Shown: positions 1-7,932 of the stretch, piece after piece
Layout of the letters: the number at the start of each line of letters is the position of its first letter
Position numbering within the stretch: position 1 is the first letter of the stretch
Origin: Actinocatenispora thailandica
Lineage (GTDB): Bacteria > Actinomycetota > Actinomycetes > Mycobacteriales > Micromonosporaceae
DNA: 64,000 nt
Assembly: GCF_016865425.1 (NCBI RefSeq)
Contig: NZ_AP023355.1
Coordinates: 1,672,198-1,736,197, forward strand
Direction of reading: 5' to 3'
The notes under the pieces: generated by a model
Database searches by the model: none
The model's input: only the letters and a program-made list of their open reading frames with translations
What the model was told of the DNA's origin: nothing
Program-made: the position numbers and the translations under genes

Positions 1-338
1 CAGTCGCGGAGTCCGAACCGGGCGACGGCGGACAGGATCGGTACGACGTAGCGCCAGCCGGGCTCGGTCAACTCCAGCACGGTTCGGGCTGCTGGTGCTG
101 GCAACTCGGTACGGCGGACCAGGCCGGCGTCGTCCAGCTCCCGCAGCCGGGTGGCGAGCAGGTTGGTGGCGATTCCGGGCAGCTCGGCACGGATGTCGCC
201 GTACCGGCGGGGGCCGCCGACCAGTTCCCGCAGGATCAGCAGCGTCCAACGGTCGCCGAGGATGTCGAGGCCGAGGGCGATCGGGCAGTTCTGTTGGTAG
301 CTTCGCACGGTCCTCGGTCCCACCTTCGCGTCGATCAT
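1..338 (-). CDS. HxlR-family winged-helix regulator (3' end outside window)
   Basis: The first 112 or so residues of a MarR/HxlR-type DNA-binding protein. The N-terminal part reads as a typical HxlR domain: CPIALGLDILGDRWTLLILREL, followed by a recognition-helix region with RYGDIRAELPGI and a wing with RELDDAGLVRR. The ATG at 336-338 is used because the conserved Cys-Pro begins about 18 residues later, as in the family. The C-terminus is cut off by the window edge. The stop of the upstream membrane-protein gene lies only 7 bases before this start, so the two are almost certainly co-transcribed. HxlR proteins usually sense redox or small electrophiles through the N-terminal cysteine. The ligand here is unknown. 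Confidence 0.88.
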   Translation of the reverse strand, partial: MIDAKVGPRTVRSYQQNCPIALGLDILGDRWTLLILRELVGGPRRYGDIRAELPGIATNLLATRLRELDDAGLVRRTELPAPAARTVLELTEPGWRYVVPILSAVARFGLRD

Positions 339-345
339 GACGATC

Positions 346-1101
346 CTATGCCGTGCGGATCGGCCGTACCGGTGCCGTGGTGCTGGTGCTCGTGGTCCGC
401 AGCCGGGTCAGGGACAGGATGTGCAGGGCGAACAGCAGCGGTACGCCGGCTGTCGGGATGAGCGCCAGCGGCAGCGTGGACACGTACTGCGTGGTGGGTG
501 TCAGGTGCAGGATCGGGTCGCTGCCGGGTCCGCCGAGGAACGCGATGGTGAACGCGGTGACGAAGTCGGCGATGCCGAGGAGGTTGAACCAGATCGCGCG
601 TCGCTTGCCATCGCCGTGCAGCAGGCCGCGGGACACCCGGCGTGCGGTGAGGCCGATGGCGATGTCGCCGAGCGCGGCGGGCAGCGCGAAGGCCGGGGGC
701 AGCAACCCCAGCACGAGCGCGAGCAGGAAGATCACGCCGACGATACGCACCTCGTGTGGCCGGGCGAGCCGGGCCACGACGTGCGGTCCGGACAGTATCC
801 GCGCCGCGACCGGTAGCCGAGCCAGGAGCAGCAGCACGGCGAGGGGCACCGCGAATCCCGCCAGCAACCACGGCGTGATGGCGGCTTTGTCCATCCGGTA
901 GACGTGCGTGGCTGCCAGCGCAGCGGTCAGCACGATCCATCCGGTGTATCCCGCCGCGAACAGCGCGGTCACCCGCGTCGCGGTCGCGTCGCCCATGCCG
1001 GCGGCCTTCGCCGAGTTCCGCAGCTCTCGCGCGGTGCTGAACAGGATCAGCCCGATGCCGATCACCACGAGCGCCGAGAGGTACCAGGGTCCAGATGTCA
1101 T
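346..1101 (-). CDS. Multi-pass membrane protein, function unknown
   Basis: 251 residues with about seven hydrophobic segments and short charged loops, ending in a polar Thr/Ser-rich tail. I do not recognise a family with confidence. The reading frame is open for another 130 codons upstream, but that part is Arg-rich and not membrane-like. I therefore chose the ATG at 1099-1101, which begins directly with a hydrophobic helix (MTSGPWYLSALVVIGIG). It is the first gene of a two-gene unit with the HxlR regulator and is preceded by an AT-rich stretch that probably holds the promoter. The pairing suggests that the regulator controls this protein, perhaps a transporter or a DoxX-like redox protein; that is inference. 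Confidence 0.7.
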   Translation of the reverse strand: MTSGPWYLSALVVIGIGLILFSTARELRNSAKAAGMGDATATRVTALFAAGYTGWIVLTAALAATHVYRMDKAAITPWLLAGFAVPLAVLLLLARLPVAARILSGPHVVARLARPHEVRIVGVIFLLALVLGLLPPAFALPAALGDIAIGLTARRVSRGLLHGDGKRRAIWFNLLGIADFVTAFTIAFLGGPGSDPILHLTPTTQYVSTLPLALIPTAGVPLLFALHILSLTRLRTTSTSTTAPVRPIRTA

Positions 1102-1139
1102 GTCAGCTCGCTTCGCACGCCGGTCCGCACCGACGGGTG

Positions 1140-1190
1140 TCGATGCACAAGAAAATCTACCAGCTAGACAAATTTTTAAAGTAGAAATGA
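1140..1190 (-). promoter_or_regulatory. AT-rich promoter/operator region of the membrane protein-HxlR unit
   Basis: A sharp AT-rich island in otherwise GC-rich DNA, 40-90 bases upstream of the membrane-protein start. It contains the inverted repeat TCTA-N5-TAGA at 1156-1168 and a run of T and A at 1172-1180. HxlR operators are usually short AT-rich inverted repeats near their own promoter, so this is a reasonable autoregulatory site. No clean -35/-10 pair could be fixed. Confidence 0.45.
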
Positions 1191-1537
1191 GGAGTTGCTC
1201 ACATCCCGTGGCGGGCGCTCCGGTCGAGGACTGGCAGGCGGTGTTGGACCTGATCAGGTCGAGGGATGGGTGCGGCAGTACTCGGTGGGCGGTGTCGCTG
1301 CGCCACCGCCTCTCGCTGCGGAGGTGCCGTGCCTGGCGGCGGCGAGCTTGTCGAGCACGGCCCGCATCCTGGGCTCCCTGTTCGGTAGCCGCTTGTCGAA
1401 GACCGCTTGCGGCCCGGGGCACCGCGGGGTGACACCACTCCCGGATCATGCCAACTACCGGGGAACAATCATGCCGGCCAGAGACCGGGAGCCCCATGGC
1501 CGGCGGCGATGAAGGTACCGGGGCTACCTGGTGCCGG
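1191..1537. other. Intergenic stretch without a convincing gene
   Basis: About 350 bases between the AT-rich region and the end of the S9 peptidase gene. All six frames are open over long parts, as expected at this GC content, but none has a family-like sequence, a good ribosome binding site or a plausible amino-acid composition. A minus-strand stretch near 1330-1410 reads VFDKRLPN...MRAVLDKLAAA, which is helical-looking and might be a gene remnant. I could not tie it to any family. Confidence 0.4.
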
Positions 1538-3438
1538 TCAGGGTTGGAGCCAGCGGTCGAACCAGGCGCGGGTGCGGCGCAGGAAGTCGAGCTGGTGGTT
1601 GCGTTCGCGGATCCAGTGGCCCTCCCGCGGGTAGATCACGAACTCGTGCTCGGCGCCGAAGTGGCGGAGCGCCCGGTGGAGGTACACGGCCTGCCCGAGG
1701 GGACGTTGGTGTCCTCGGCGCCGTGCAGGATCAGCACCGGGGTGCGAACGCGGCTGGCGAAGGAGACGGGGCTGACCGCGTCGTGCGGGTGCGGGCCGAT
1801 GCCGCACCATCCGGTGCTGCCGCCGAGCGCCGCCTCGAACTGGCCGTTCTCCCCGGTCGCGGCGAGCATCCCCCAGTCGGTGACGCCGGCGCTGACCAGC
1901 GCGGCGCGAAACCGCTCGGTCTGCCCGACGGCCCAGGCGGCCAGGAACCCGCCGTGGCTGCCACCGGCGATGCCCAGCCGGTCGGGGTCGGCGATGCCCT
2001 CGGCGACGAGCAGGTCGATTCCGGTCAGGATGTCGGTCCATTCCTCCTGCCCGACCCGGCCGGCGACGGCGGCGGCGAAGGCGTGCCCGTGGCCCTGCCC
2101 GCCGCGCGGGTTGGGCAGGAACACCGCGTACCCGGCGGCGGCCAGCCACTGCGCGCTGGGGTGCCAGAACAGCTGGAGGCGATCGTCGTACCGGTCGTAG
2201 GGGCCGCCGTGCGCGATCGTGACGAGCGGGAACGGGCCGTCCGAGGCGGATCGTCCGGCCGGCAGGACGAGCAGGCCGTCCAGGTCGAGGCCGTCGGCGG
2301 CACGGTAGGTCAGCGGGCGTTGGGTGCCGAAGGTGACGGCGTCCAGCTCGGGCCGGGTGTCGGTGACCCTGCGCAGCGGCCCGGCCGGTGGGCCGACGTG
2401 CACGTCCGGGGGTTGGTAACGGCCGCCGGCGACGGCCGCGATCATCGTGCCCGCACCGTCGGTGCTGAGGGTGTCGAGCTGACCGCCGCGCTGCGACAGC
2501 GGTGTGACACCGTCCGGGTCGAGCCGGGCCAGGGTCGTGTTCAGCCCGTCGGCGAGCACCACCAGCGGCGCCGCGTCGGTCTGGCACAGTTCGGTCGGGC
2601 ACATCGGCAGGTCGGCCGTACGGTTGCGGCGGGCGCGGCTGTCCATGGCCAGGTCGAACACGGCGGTACCGGCCTGCAGGACCGGTGGGGTGAGGGCGAG
2701 GTACCCCAGGTGCCAACCGTCCTCGCCCGGCCACCAGGCCAGCGAGTGCGCGTCGGCCTCGACCGGCCCGAGATCCTCCGCGGTGCCGGTGACGGGGTCG
2801 AACAGGTGCAGCCGGCCGCTGCGGGGCCCGTAGTCCGGGTCGGCGCTGGCCTGGGTCAGTACCGCGAGCGGCCCACCGTCGGGGCGTTGCCGCAGTTCCA
2901 CGACGTGCCGGTCGCCGAACGCGCTCGGGGTGGCGACCTCGCCGGTACGCAGGTCGAGCAGGCGCAGCCGGGCGCGGGGTTCGCGCTCGCCGACGACGAT
3001 GGCGTCGTCGCGGTCCCGGGCGCGGCGCTCGTCTGCTGCGGTGGGTTCGTCCTCGGCCAGCAGCGCGACCAGGTGGGGGTCGGCGAGCGGTAGGTGGTCG
3101 ATGATGCCGGCGCGCCAGCGGGTCGACGCGACCACCGCGTCGTCGGTCCGGGTGAACCGGTGTAGCTGCGCGATGCCACGCTCGGTGCGGTCGGACAGGA
3201 AGTACAGCGTGCCCGAGTCCGCCGACCAGCGCGGCTGCGACTCCGTTGCGGTGTCGGCGGTCACCCGACGCCACTCCCCGTCGCCGTCGAGGTCGACGAG
3301 CCACAGCGCGGTGTCCAGGTGGTCACCGGTGCAGCTGGTGGGGGCAAGCACGTAGCAGAGCAGCCGCCCGTTCCCGGCAAGGGCCGGGGTCTGCGGGACG
3401 CGAGCCCCGACCACGTGTTCGGCAGTCAACCGGGTCAT
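1538..3438 (-). CDS. S9 family (prolyl oligopeptidase-like) peptidase, frameshifted near the 3' end
   Basis: A serine peptidase of the acylaminoacyl-peptidase/dipeptidyl-peptidase type: an N-terminal beta-propeller-like part (about residues 15-370) and a C-terminal alpha/beta hydrolase domain. The nucleophile is Ser494 in GGSHGGF. The aspartate lies in LHGAEDTNVP and the histidine in REGHWIRERNH. The main frame breaks at the GGGG run 1699-1702. Upstream it encodes HGAEDTNVP and then turns to nonsense; a second minus frame continues with QAVYLHRALRHFGAEHEF to a stop at 1538. One extra base in that run restores a protein of about 634 residues with an intact triad. There is no signal peptide, so it is probably cytoplasmic. 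The start ATG is at 3436-3438. Confidence 0.88.
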
Positions 3439-3670
3439 CCGGTCAGTCTGTCAGGGGCGCGAGCGCCACCCGGACGGGCCGTGGCGCTGGCGCCCGGGGT
3501 GACGCCACCGCGGGCATCGATCGGACGGTACCGGCCCGATCCGGGCCGGTGGTCGGGAGCCGGGGTGCGGCGCCGCGGCGCGCGGGTGCCGGGGTGCCGC
3601 GCCGCGGCGGGAGGGACGCCGGGCCGGTCGGAGGCGTCGGCGTGGCCGGAAGCCGGTATCGTTGCCGCCC

Positions 3671-4591
3671 ATGACCGAGAGGGCGACCGAGGTCACCGCG
3701 GGTCTGGTGCGGCAGCTGCTGCGTGCCCAGCATCCGGATCTGGCCGAGTTGCCGCTGCGCGAGGTGGCCGGCGGCTGGGGCAACCAGATGTGGCGTCTCG
3801 GGGACGAGCTGGCGGTGCGCATCCAGCGGATGGACACCGATCCCGGTCACCAGCTCGCGGAGCGCCGGTGGCTGCCGGTGCTCGCTCCGTGCCTGCCGCT
3901 GCCCGTTCCCGTCCCGGTACGCAGTGGCGCGCCCACCGAGCGTTTCGCCAAGCTGTGGACGGTCGTGACCTGGGTGCCGGGCGTGCCGCTGGACCGCGGG
4001 TCGATCACCCGCGGTGGGCAGGCGGCCGACACGCTGGCGGCGTTCCTGCGGGCGCTGCACGTGCCGGCCCCGGCGGACGCGCCGGCCGGCCGCGGCGCGC
4101 ATCCCCGGGACTGCACGGACGGTTTCGACGGCTTCCTCGACGCCGTCGAGGCCGACGCGATCGGTACCGACGCCGCCGAGGCACGAGCCGTCTGGGACGA
4201 CGCCGTCGCGGCCCCCGGATGGCAGCGTCCGCCGGTGTGGGTGCACGGCGACCTGCATCCGGCGAACGTCGTCGTGGCGGACGGGACGCTGGCGGGCGTC
4301 ATCGACTTCGGTGAGCTGTGCGCCGGTGACCCGGCAGCGGACCTGGCTGCCGCCTGGGTACTGCTGCCGGCCGGCGCCGCCGCCCGCTTCTTCGCCGGGT
4401 ACCGGGAGGCCGACGCTGCGACGATCCGCCGCGCCCGCGGCCTGGCGGTGCTCAAGAGCCTGTTCCTGATGCTGATGGGCCAGAACGGGGACCGCGGACT
4501 GCCCGGCGGCAAGCCGGCGTGGGGTCCGGCCGGACGTGCGGCGCTCGACCGGGTGCTGCGCGATCGTGCGGCTGGCCGGAGACCGAGGTGA
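3671..4591 (+). CDS. Aminoglycoside phosphotransferase (APH)-family kinase
   Basis: 306 residues with the APH/choline-kinase fold signatures: the Brenner motif HGDLHPANVVV with catalytic Asp, followed about 20 residues later by the metal-binding IDFGELCAGDPAADLA. The N-lobe contains GGWGNQMWRL and a lysine-poor ATP-binding region, as is usual in this superfamily. The ATG at 3671 was preferred over an in-frame TTG nine bases upstream. Such stand-alone APH proteins phosphorylate small molecules (antibiotics, sugars, amino alcohols). The substrate cannot be deduced, and resistance should not be assumed. The gene is divergent from the S9 peptidase and convergent with the secreted hydrolase. Confidence 0.88.
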   Translation: MTERATEVTAGLVRQLLRAQHPDLAELPLREVAGGWGNQMWRLGDELAVRIQRMDTDPGHQLAERRWLPVLAPCLPLPVPVPVRSGAPTERFAKLWTVVTWVPGVPLDRGSITRGGQAADTLAAFLRALHVPAPADAPAGRGAHPRDCTDGFDGFLDAVEADAIGTDAAEARAVWDDAVAAPGWQRPPVWVHGDLHPANVVVADGTLAGVIDFGELCAGDPAADLAAAWVLLPAGAAARFFAGYREADAATIRRARGLAVLKSLFLMLMGQNGDRGLPGGKPAWGPAGRAALDRVLRDRAAGRRPR

Positions 4592-4745
4592 GCCTCGCGA
4601 TCGGAGCCGGTGCACGTTCCGGCGCCGGCCCGTCCGGTGTCCACTATGGACTGTGGCTGGCGGTCGAGCACCGCCATCGGACCGCCGCCGCGGCCCGAAC
4701 ACCCCAGTGACTTCGTGGCAGGGTGTTCGTACCCATCGCACCGCG

Positions 4746-4761
4746 CCGGCCGGTCGGCCGG
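4746..4761. terminator. Stem-loop between convergent genes
   Basis: CCGGCC-GGTC-GGCCGG forms a 6-bp stem with a 4-base loop between the ends of the APH gene and the secreted hydrolase. There is no T-run, as is common in actinobacteria. A terminator role is likely but weakly supported. Confidence 0.35.
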
Positions 4762-4852
4762 TACCCCGAGCGGAGCCGGCCCGGCCGGCCCCCGGAGGGG
4801 CCCCACGCGCGGCCGGCGCGCTGGCCGGCTCACCCGGCCAGCGAACAGGTGT

Positions 4853-6262
4853 TCACCACGTCGGTGCCGCTCGGCGGCCGGGGACGGTACCGCTGGGCGG
4901 CGGGGTGTCGACGTGGTCGTCCAGCCACCGTGTCATGGCGCTGAACGCGGCCCGGTAGCAGGGCAGGATCGGCCGCAACCGCTGCGGGAAGCTGTCGTAC
5001 AGGCCGTCGACGTGGTTGCCGTCGGCGATCCGGTAGTACCGGTACAGCTGGCCGCGGCCGTGCGCGGCGACCAGCCGGGCGTACTCGTCGGAGTCGGTGG
5101 CGATCGGCAGCAGCGAGTCCAGGGTGCCCTGCAGGGTGATCAGCGGCTTGCCGATCCGGCCGGTCAACTGCACCCGCCGCATCGCGCGGTGCACCGACGC
5201 GGGCCGGCTGGCGTAGTCGTAGTCGGCGTCGCAGTGCGGCGTGCCGGACGTGCAGAACGGCGTACCGGCCGGGTCGTCCGGGCTGTAGCCGGGGTCGAAC
5301 TCGGCGCGGTAGACGCGCTGGGTCAGGTCCCAGTAGTACTGGTAGTGGAACGGCCACAGGAACTCCGAGCCCGGCGCGAAGCCGGCGCGCAGCATCGCCC
5401 GGTGTGCGGCGGGATCGGCGGTGCTCGCGTACCCGGGGTAGGCGCGCAGCGCGGTCGGCAGGTAGGTGAGCAGGTTCGGGCCGTCGGCGCGCAGCAGCGT
5501 GCCCTCCCAGTCGATGCCGGCGTCGTAGAGCTGTGGGTGGTTCTCCAGCTGCCAGCGGGTCAGGTAGCCGCCGTTGGACAGCCCGGTCATCAGGGTGCGC
5601 CGCACCGGCTGCCGGTAGTGCGCCACCAGGGTCGCCTTTGCCGCGACGGTGAGCTGGGTGACCCGGCGGTTCCACTCGGCGATGGCGTCGCCGGGCCGCC
5701 GGCCGTCGCGCCAGAAGTCGGCGCCGGTGTTGCCCTTGTCGGTGGCGGCGTAGGCGTACCCGGCGGCCAGCGCCCAGTCGGAGATCGTGTCGTCCAGCGA
5801 GTACTGGTGCCGGTTGCCCGGCGCGCCGGTGACCACCAGCCCGCCGTTCCAGCGGTCGGGCAGCCGGAGCACGAACTGCGCGTCGTGTTCCCAGCCGTGT
5901 TCGGTGTTGGTCGTCGAGCTGTCCGGGAAGTACCCGTCGATCTGGAGGCCGGGTACCCCGGACGGGTTGCGGGTACCGGTGGCGGCCAGGCCCGCGTAGT
6001 CGGCGGGGTCGGTGTGCCCGCTGGCCACCGTGCCGGCGGTGGTGAGGTCCGGCAGGCAGGCGCTGATCTGATACTGCGCGCCGGGTACCCGGGCGCGGTC
6101 GGCGCCGGGGCAGTGCTCGGCGGCACCGGCCGGCACCGGTGCGGCGAGTACGGCGGCGACCAGAACGGCCGCCCCGGTGGCCAGGCCCCGCCGGGTGCGG
6201 CACCGCCACGCGCCGCGTCCGCGTCCGGGCGGCATGGTGGGTGCCGAGTTGCCGGTTGTCAT
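4853..6262 (-). CDS. Secreted alpha/beta hydrolase (tannase/PHB-depolymerase-like), likely frameshifted at its last 10 codons
   Basis: 469 residues. The N-terminus has a basic stretch and a hydrophobic core ending in an AxA-type site (PVPAGAAEH), indicating a Sec signal peptide. The mature protein has a nucleophile elbow GLSNGGYL, an acid region QGTLDSLLPI and a histidine in DGNHVDGLYD, which fit an extracellular esterase related to 3-hydroxybutyrate oligomer hydrolases or tannases. The end of the frame (GTVPGRRAAPTW) looks wrong. After the GGGG run at 4880-4883 the neighbouring frame gives RPPSGTDVVNTCSLAG to a stop at 4830, which resembles the usual end of such enzymes. The intact gene probably spans 4830-6262. 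The substrate is unknown. Confidence 0.82.
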   Translation of the reverse strand: MTTGNSAPTMPPGRGRGAWRCRTRRGLATGAAVLVAAVLAAPVPAGAAEHCPGADRARVPGAQYQISACLPDLTTAGTVASGHTDPADYAGLAATGTRNPSGVPGLQIDGYFPDSSTTNTEHGWEHDAQFVLRLPDRWNGGLVVTGAPGNRHQYSLDDTISDWALAAGYAYAATDKGNTGADFWRDGRRPGDAIAEWNRRVTQLTVAAKATLVAHYRQPVRRTLMTGLSNGGYLTRWQLENHPQLYDAGIDWEGTLLRADGPNLLTYLPTALRAYPGYASTADPAAHRAMLRAGFAPGSEFLWPFHYQYYWDLTQRVYRAEFDPGYSPDDPAGTPFCTSGTPHCDADYDYASRPASVHRAMRRVQLTGRIGKPLITLQGTLDSLLPIATDSDEYARLVAAHGRGQLYRYYRIADGNHVDGLYDSFPQRLRPILPCYRAAFSAMTRWLDDHVDTPPPSGTVPGRRAAPTW

Positions 6263-6564
6263 GTCGTACCCTCCTCGCGCTGGGGAATCCGGCTGTCGCG
6301 GCCCGACGCGTGCGTCCGCGGGCCGATCGTGCCGGCCGTTCGGGAGAGGACGGCGAACGATTCGCGCTGCCTCGCCGCCTCACGCTAGGGCCGCGGCGGG
6401 CGCGAGCCGATGTGCGCGCGAGCCACAGTCGTGGCAGTACCGGTGTGGCGCGAGCACACTGCGGGGACGTCCCTGTCGCGCCCGGCGTCCGGGCGGGTGG
6501 TGGCTCGGCGCGGCCAGCACGTTGCGCAGCATGCCGGCATCGGCCCCGGCCGGTCCTCCCGGAC
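6263..6564. other. Intergenic stretch upstream of the secreted hydrolase
   Basis: Contains the presumed promoter of the hydrolase gene. A potential ribosome binding site for the hydrolase lies just before its start (cctcctcgc read on the other strand as an AGGAGG-like stretch near 6271-6276). I found no gene here. Confidence 0.4.
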
Positions 6565-6644
6565 CGCCCGGTGGGCTGCGGCGGTCCCGGCGCCGCAGCC
6601 ACCTCGCCCGGTGGGCTGCGGCGGTTCCGGCGTCGCAGCCACCT
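6565..6644. repeat. Tandem 40-bp repeat, each unit a GC-rich stem-loop
   Basis: Two head-to-tail copies with period 40 (6565-6604, 6605-6644) differ at only a few positions; a degenerate third copy follows to about 6680. Each unit holds an inverted repeat: GGCTGCGGCG at 6574-6583 with CGCCGCAGCC at 6591-6600 (10-bp stem, 7-base loop), and the same at 6614-6640 with one G-T pair. The array sits just past the stop of the minus-strand Tat-SDR gene, where it could act as a double terminator or an mRNA 3' stabiliser. Confidence 0.7.
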
Positions 6645-6700
6645 CGCCCGGCGGCCGGGGCGGTCCCGGCTGCCGCCACCTCACTCGTCGGGCCGGACGA

Positions 6701-7663
6701 TCACGAGTAGGCGCTGACGCCGCCGTCGAGCACCATCCGGGAGGCGGTCATGTACGGGAAGTCGTCGCAGGCCAACGCGAGGGCCCCGAGCGCGATCTCG
6801 TCGGGGCTCGCCATCCGTCGCATCGCCGGGACGTTGGACTTGCCGTAGATGCGTGCCATGGTCTCCCAGACCGGATCGGGGAGACCTTCGGTGCCGGCGG
6901 CCCTACGTACCAGATCGGTGTCGGTCGTGCCGGGCACCAGCGCGTTGACCCGGATGTTGTGCCGCGCGTAGTCGAACGCGGCGCAGTCGACCAGCCCCAG
7001 GATGCCGCACTTGGCCGCGGTGTAGGCGGCCTTGCCGCCGGTGGTGGTCAGCGCGTTCGACGACGAGGTCACCACCACCACCCCAGCACCGCGATCGATC
7101 AGGTGCGGGATCTCGTACTTGAGGGCGAGGAAGTTGCCCCGCAGGTCGGTGCCGAGCACGTCGTCCCACTGCGCCGCGGTGTACTCGTGCAGCGGTTTCT
7201 GGATGGTGATTCCGGCGTTGTTGAAGCACACGTCGAGCCCGCCGTACCTGCGCACCGCGGCGTCGACGAACGCCCGGACGCTGTGCTCGTCGCGCACGTC
7301 GGCATGGATGTAGGTCGCCTCGTGACCGGCGGCACGGATCTCCTCCTGCACCGCCCGACCCAGGTTGCGGCGGCGGCCGCAGAACGCGACCTTGCCGCCT
7401 TCGGCGGCGAACCGGATCGCCGCGGCCCGGCCGATGCCCGAGGTCGCGCCGGTGATCAGGACGACCTTGCCGACGAACCGGCGGCGCTGCCCGGGCTGGA
7501 GCGTCGGGGTGGCGCCGGCCCCCTGCACCAGGGCCACCCCACCGGCGAAGGCGACGGCGGCGACGGCGGCGGCGCCGCCGGCCGTGCCCAGCACCCGTCG
7601 TCGCGAGTAGCGGCGTGGCGTTCGGGCGCCGTGGTCCTCGGTGGTTTCCGGCTCGTCGGTCAT
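6701..7663 (-). CDS. Short-chain dehydrogenase with a twin-arginine leader
   Basis: 320 residues. The first 60 hold a Tat signal, YSRRRVLGTAGG, followed by an Ala/Val-rich hydrophobic core ending near QGAGATP. A classical SDR follows: cofactor motif TGATSGIG, NNAG, catalytic Ser in VTSSSNAL, Tyr-x3-Lys in AYTAAKCG, and a C-terminal DGGVSAYS. The start at 7661-7663 is fixed by AGGAGG at 7669-7674. A Tat leader implies export of a folded, cofactor-loaded enzyme, which is uncommon for SDRs but is seen in actinobacteria. The substrate is unknown. The gene is divergent from the histidine kinase across a region containing a long perfect palindrome, so the two-component system may control it. Confidence 0.87.
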   Translation of the reverse strand: MTDEPETTEDHGARTPRRYSRRRVLGTAGGAAAVAAVAFAGGVALVQGAGATPTLQPGQRRRFVGKVVLITGATSGIGRAAAIRFAAEGGKVAFCGRRRNLGRAVQEEIRAAGHEATYIHADVRDEHSVRAFVDAAVRRYGGLDVCFNNAGITIQKPLHEYTAAQWDDVLGTDLRGNFLALKYEIPHLIDRGAGVVVVTSSSNALTTTGGKAAYTAAKCGILGLVDCAAFDYARHNIRVNALVPGTTDTDLVRRAAGTEGLPDPVWETMARIYGKSNVPAMRRMASPDEIALGALALACDDFPYMTASRMVLDGGVSAYS

Positions 7664-7846
7664 GTTTACCTCCTGAGATCGGGACGGCATCGCCGGGGCG
7701 GCGATCGTCGACGGCTCCGCGTCGGGCCGGTTCGCCGGGCGAGGCGGCAGTAGAGCGCCGGGAGAGTCGAACGTCCCCCAGCCTCCCGGGCCAGCTGCCC
7801 GGACGCCTCCGTCGCCGAGCCGGTCCGGCGACCGCCGGCAGGAGGC

Positions 7847-7870
7847 GGGCTCCTCCCGTGGGAGGAGCCC
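7847..7870. promoter_or_regulatory. Perfect 11+11 bp palindrome between divergent genes
   Basis: GGGCTCCTCCC and GGGAGGAGCCC separated by only two bases. It lies between the Tat-SDR (start 7663, minus) and the histidine kinase (start 7927, plus). The near-absence of a loop argues for a dimeric protein binding site rather than an RNA hairpin. The obvious candidate binder is the NarL-type response regulator encoded just downstream; this is unproven. Confidence 0.6.
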
Positions 7871-7881
7871 AACCGCTCGAT

Positions 7882-7932
7882 GTCCATCTAGCCTGCGGCG
7901 ATGGAACGTCCATCTAGCCTGCGGGGATGGAA
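7882..7932. repeat. 26-bp tandem duplication spanning the kinase start codon
   Basis: Two copies of a 25-base sequence (7882-7906 and 7908-7932) begin GTCCATCTAGCCTGCGG and each end in ATGGAA; they differ at one base. Period 26 is not a multiple of three, so the first copy's ATG (7901) opens a separate 16-codon frame. That frame ends with TGA at 7949-7951, overlapping the beginning of the kinase gene. Confidence 0.75.

Noticed and set aside
346-1497. Long 383-codon reading of the membrane protein starting at 1497
   Set aside because: The first 130 codons are Arg/Ala-rich, cross the AT-rich promoter region and are not membrane-like; the ATG at 1101 begins directly with a hydrophobic helix.
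3671-4591. Antibiotic resistance call for the APH-family gene
   Set aside because: The fold is clear but substrate specificity cannot be read from the sequence, and most chromosomal stand-alone members are not resistance genes.
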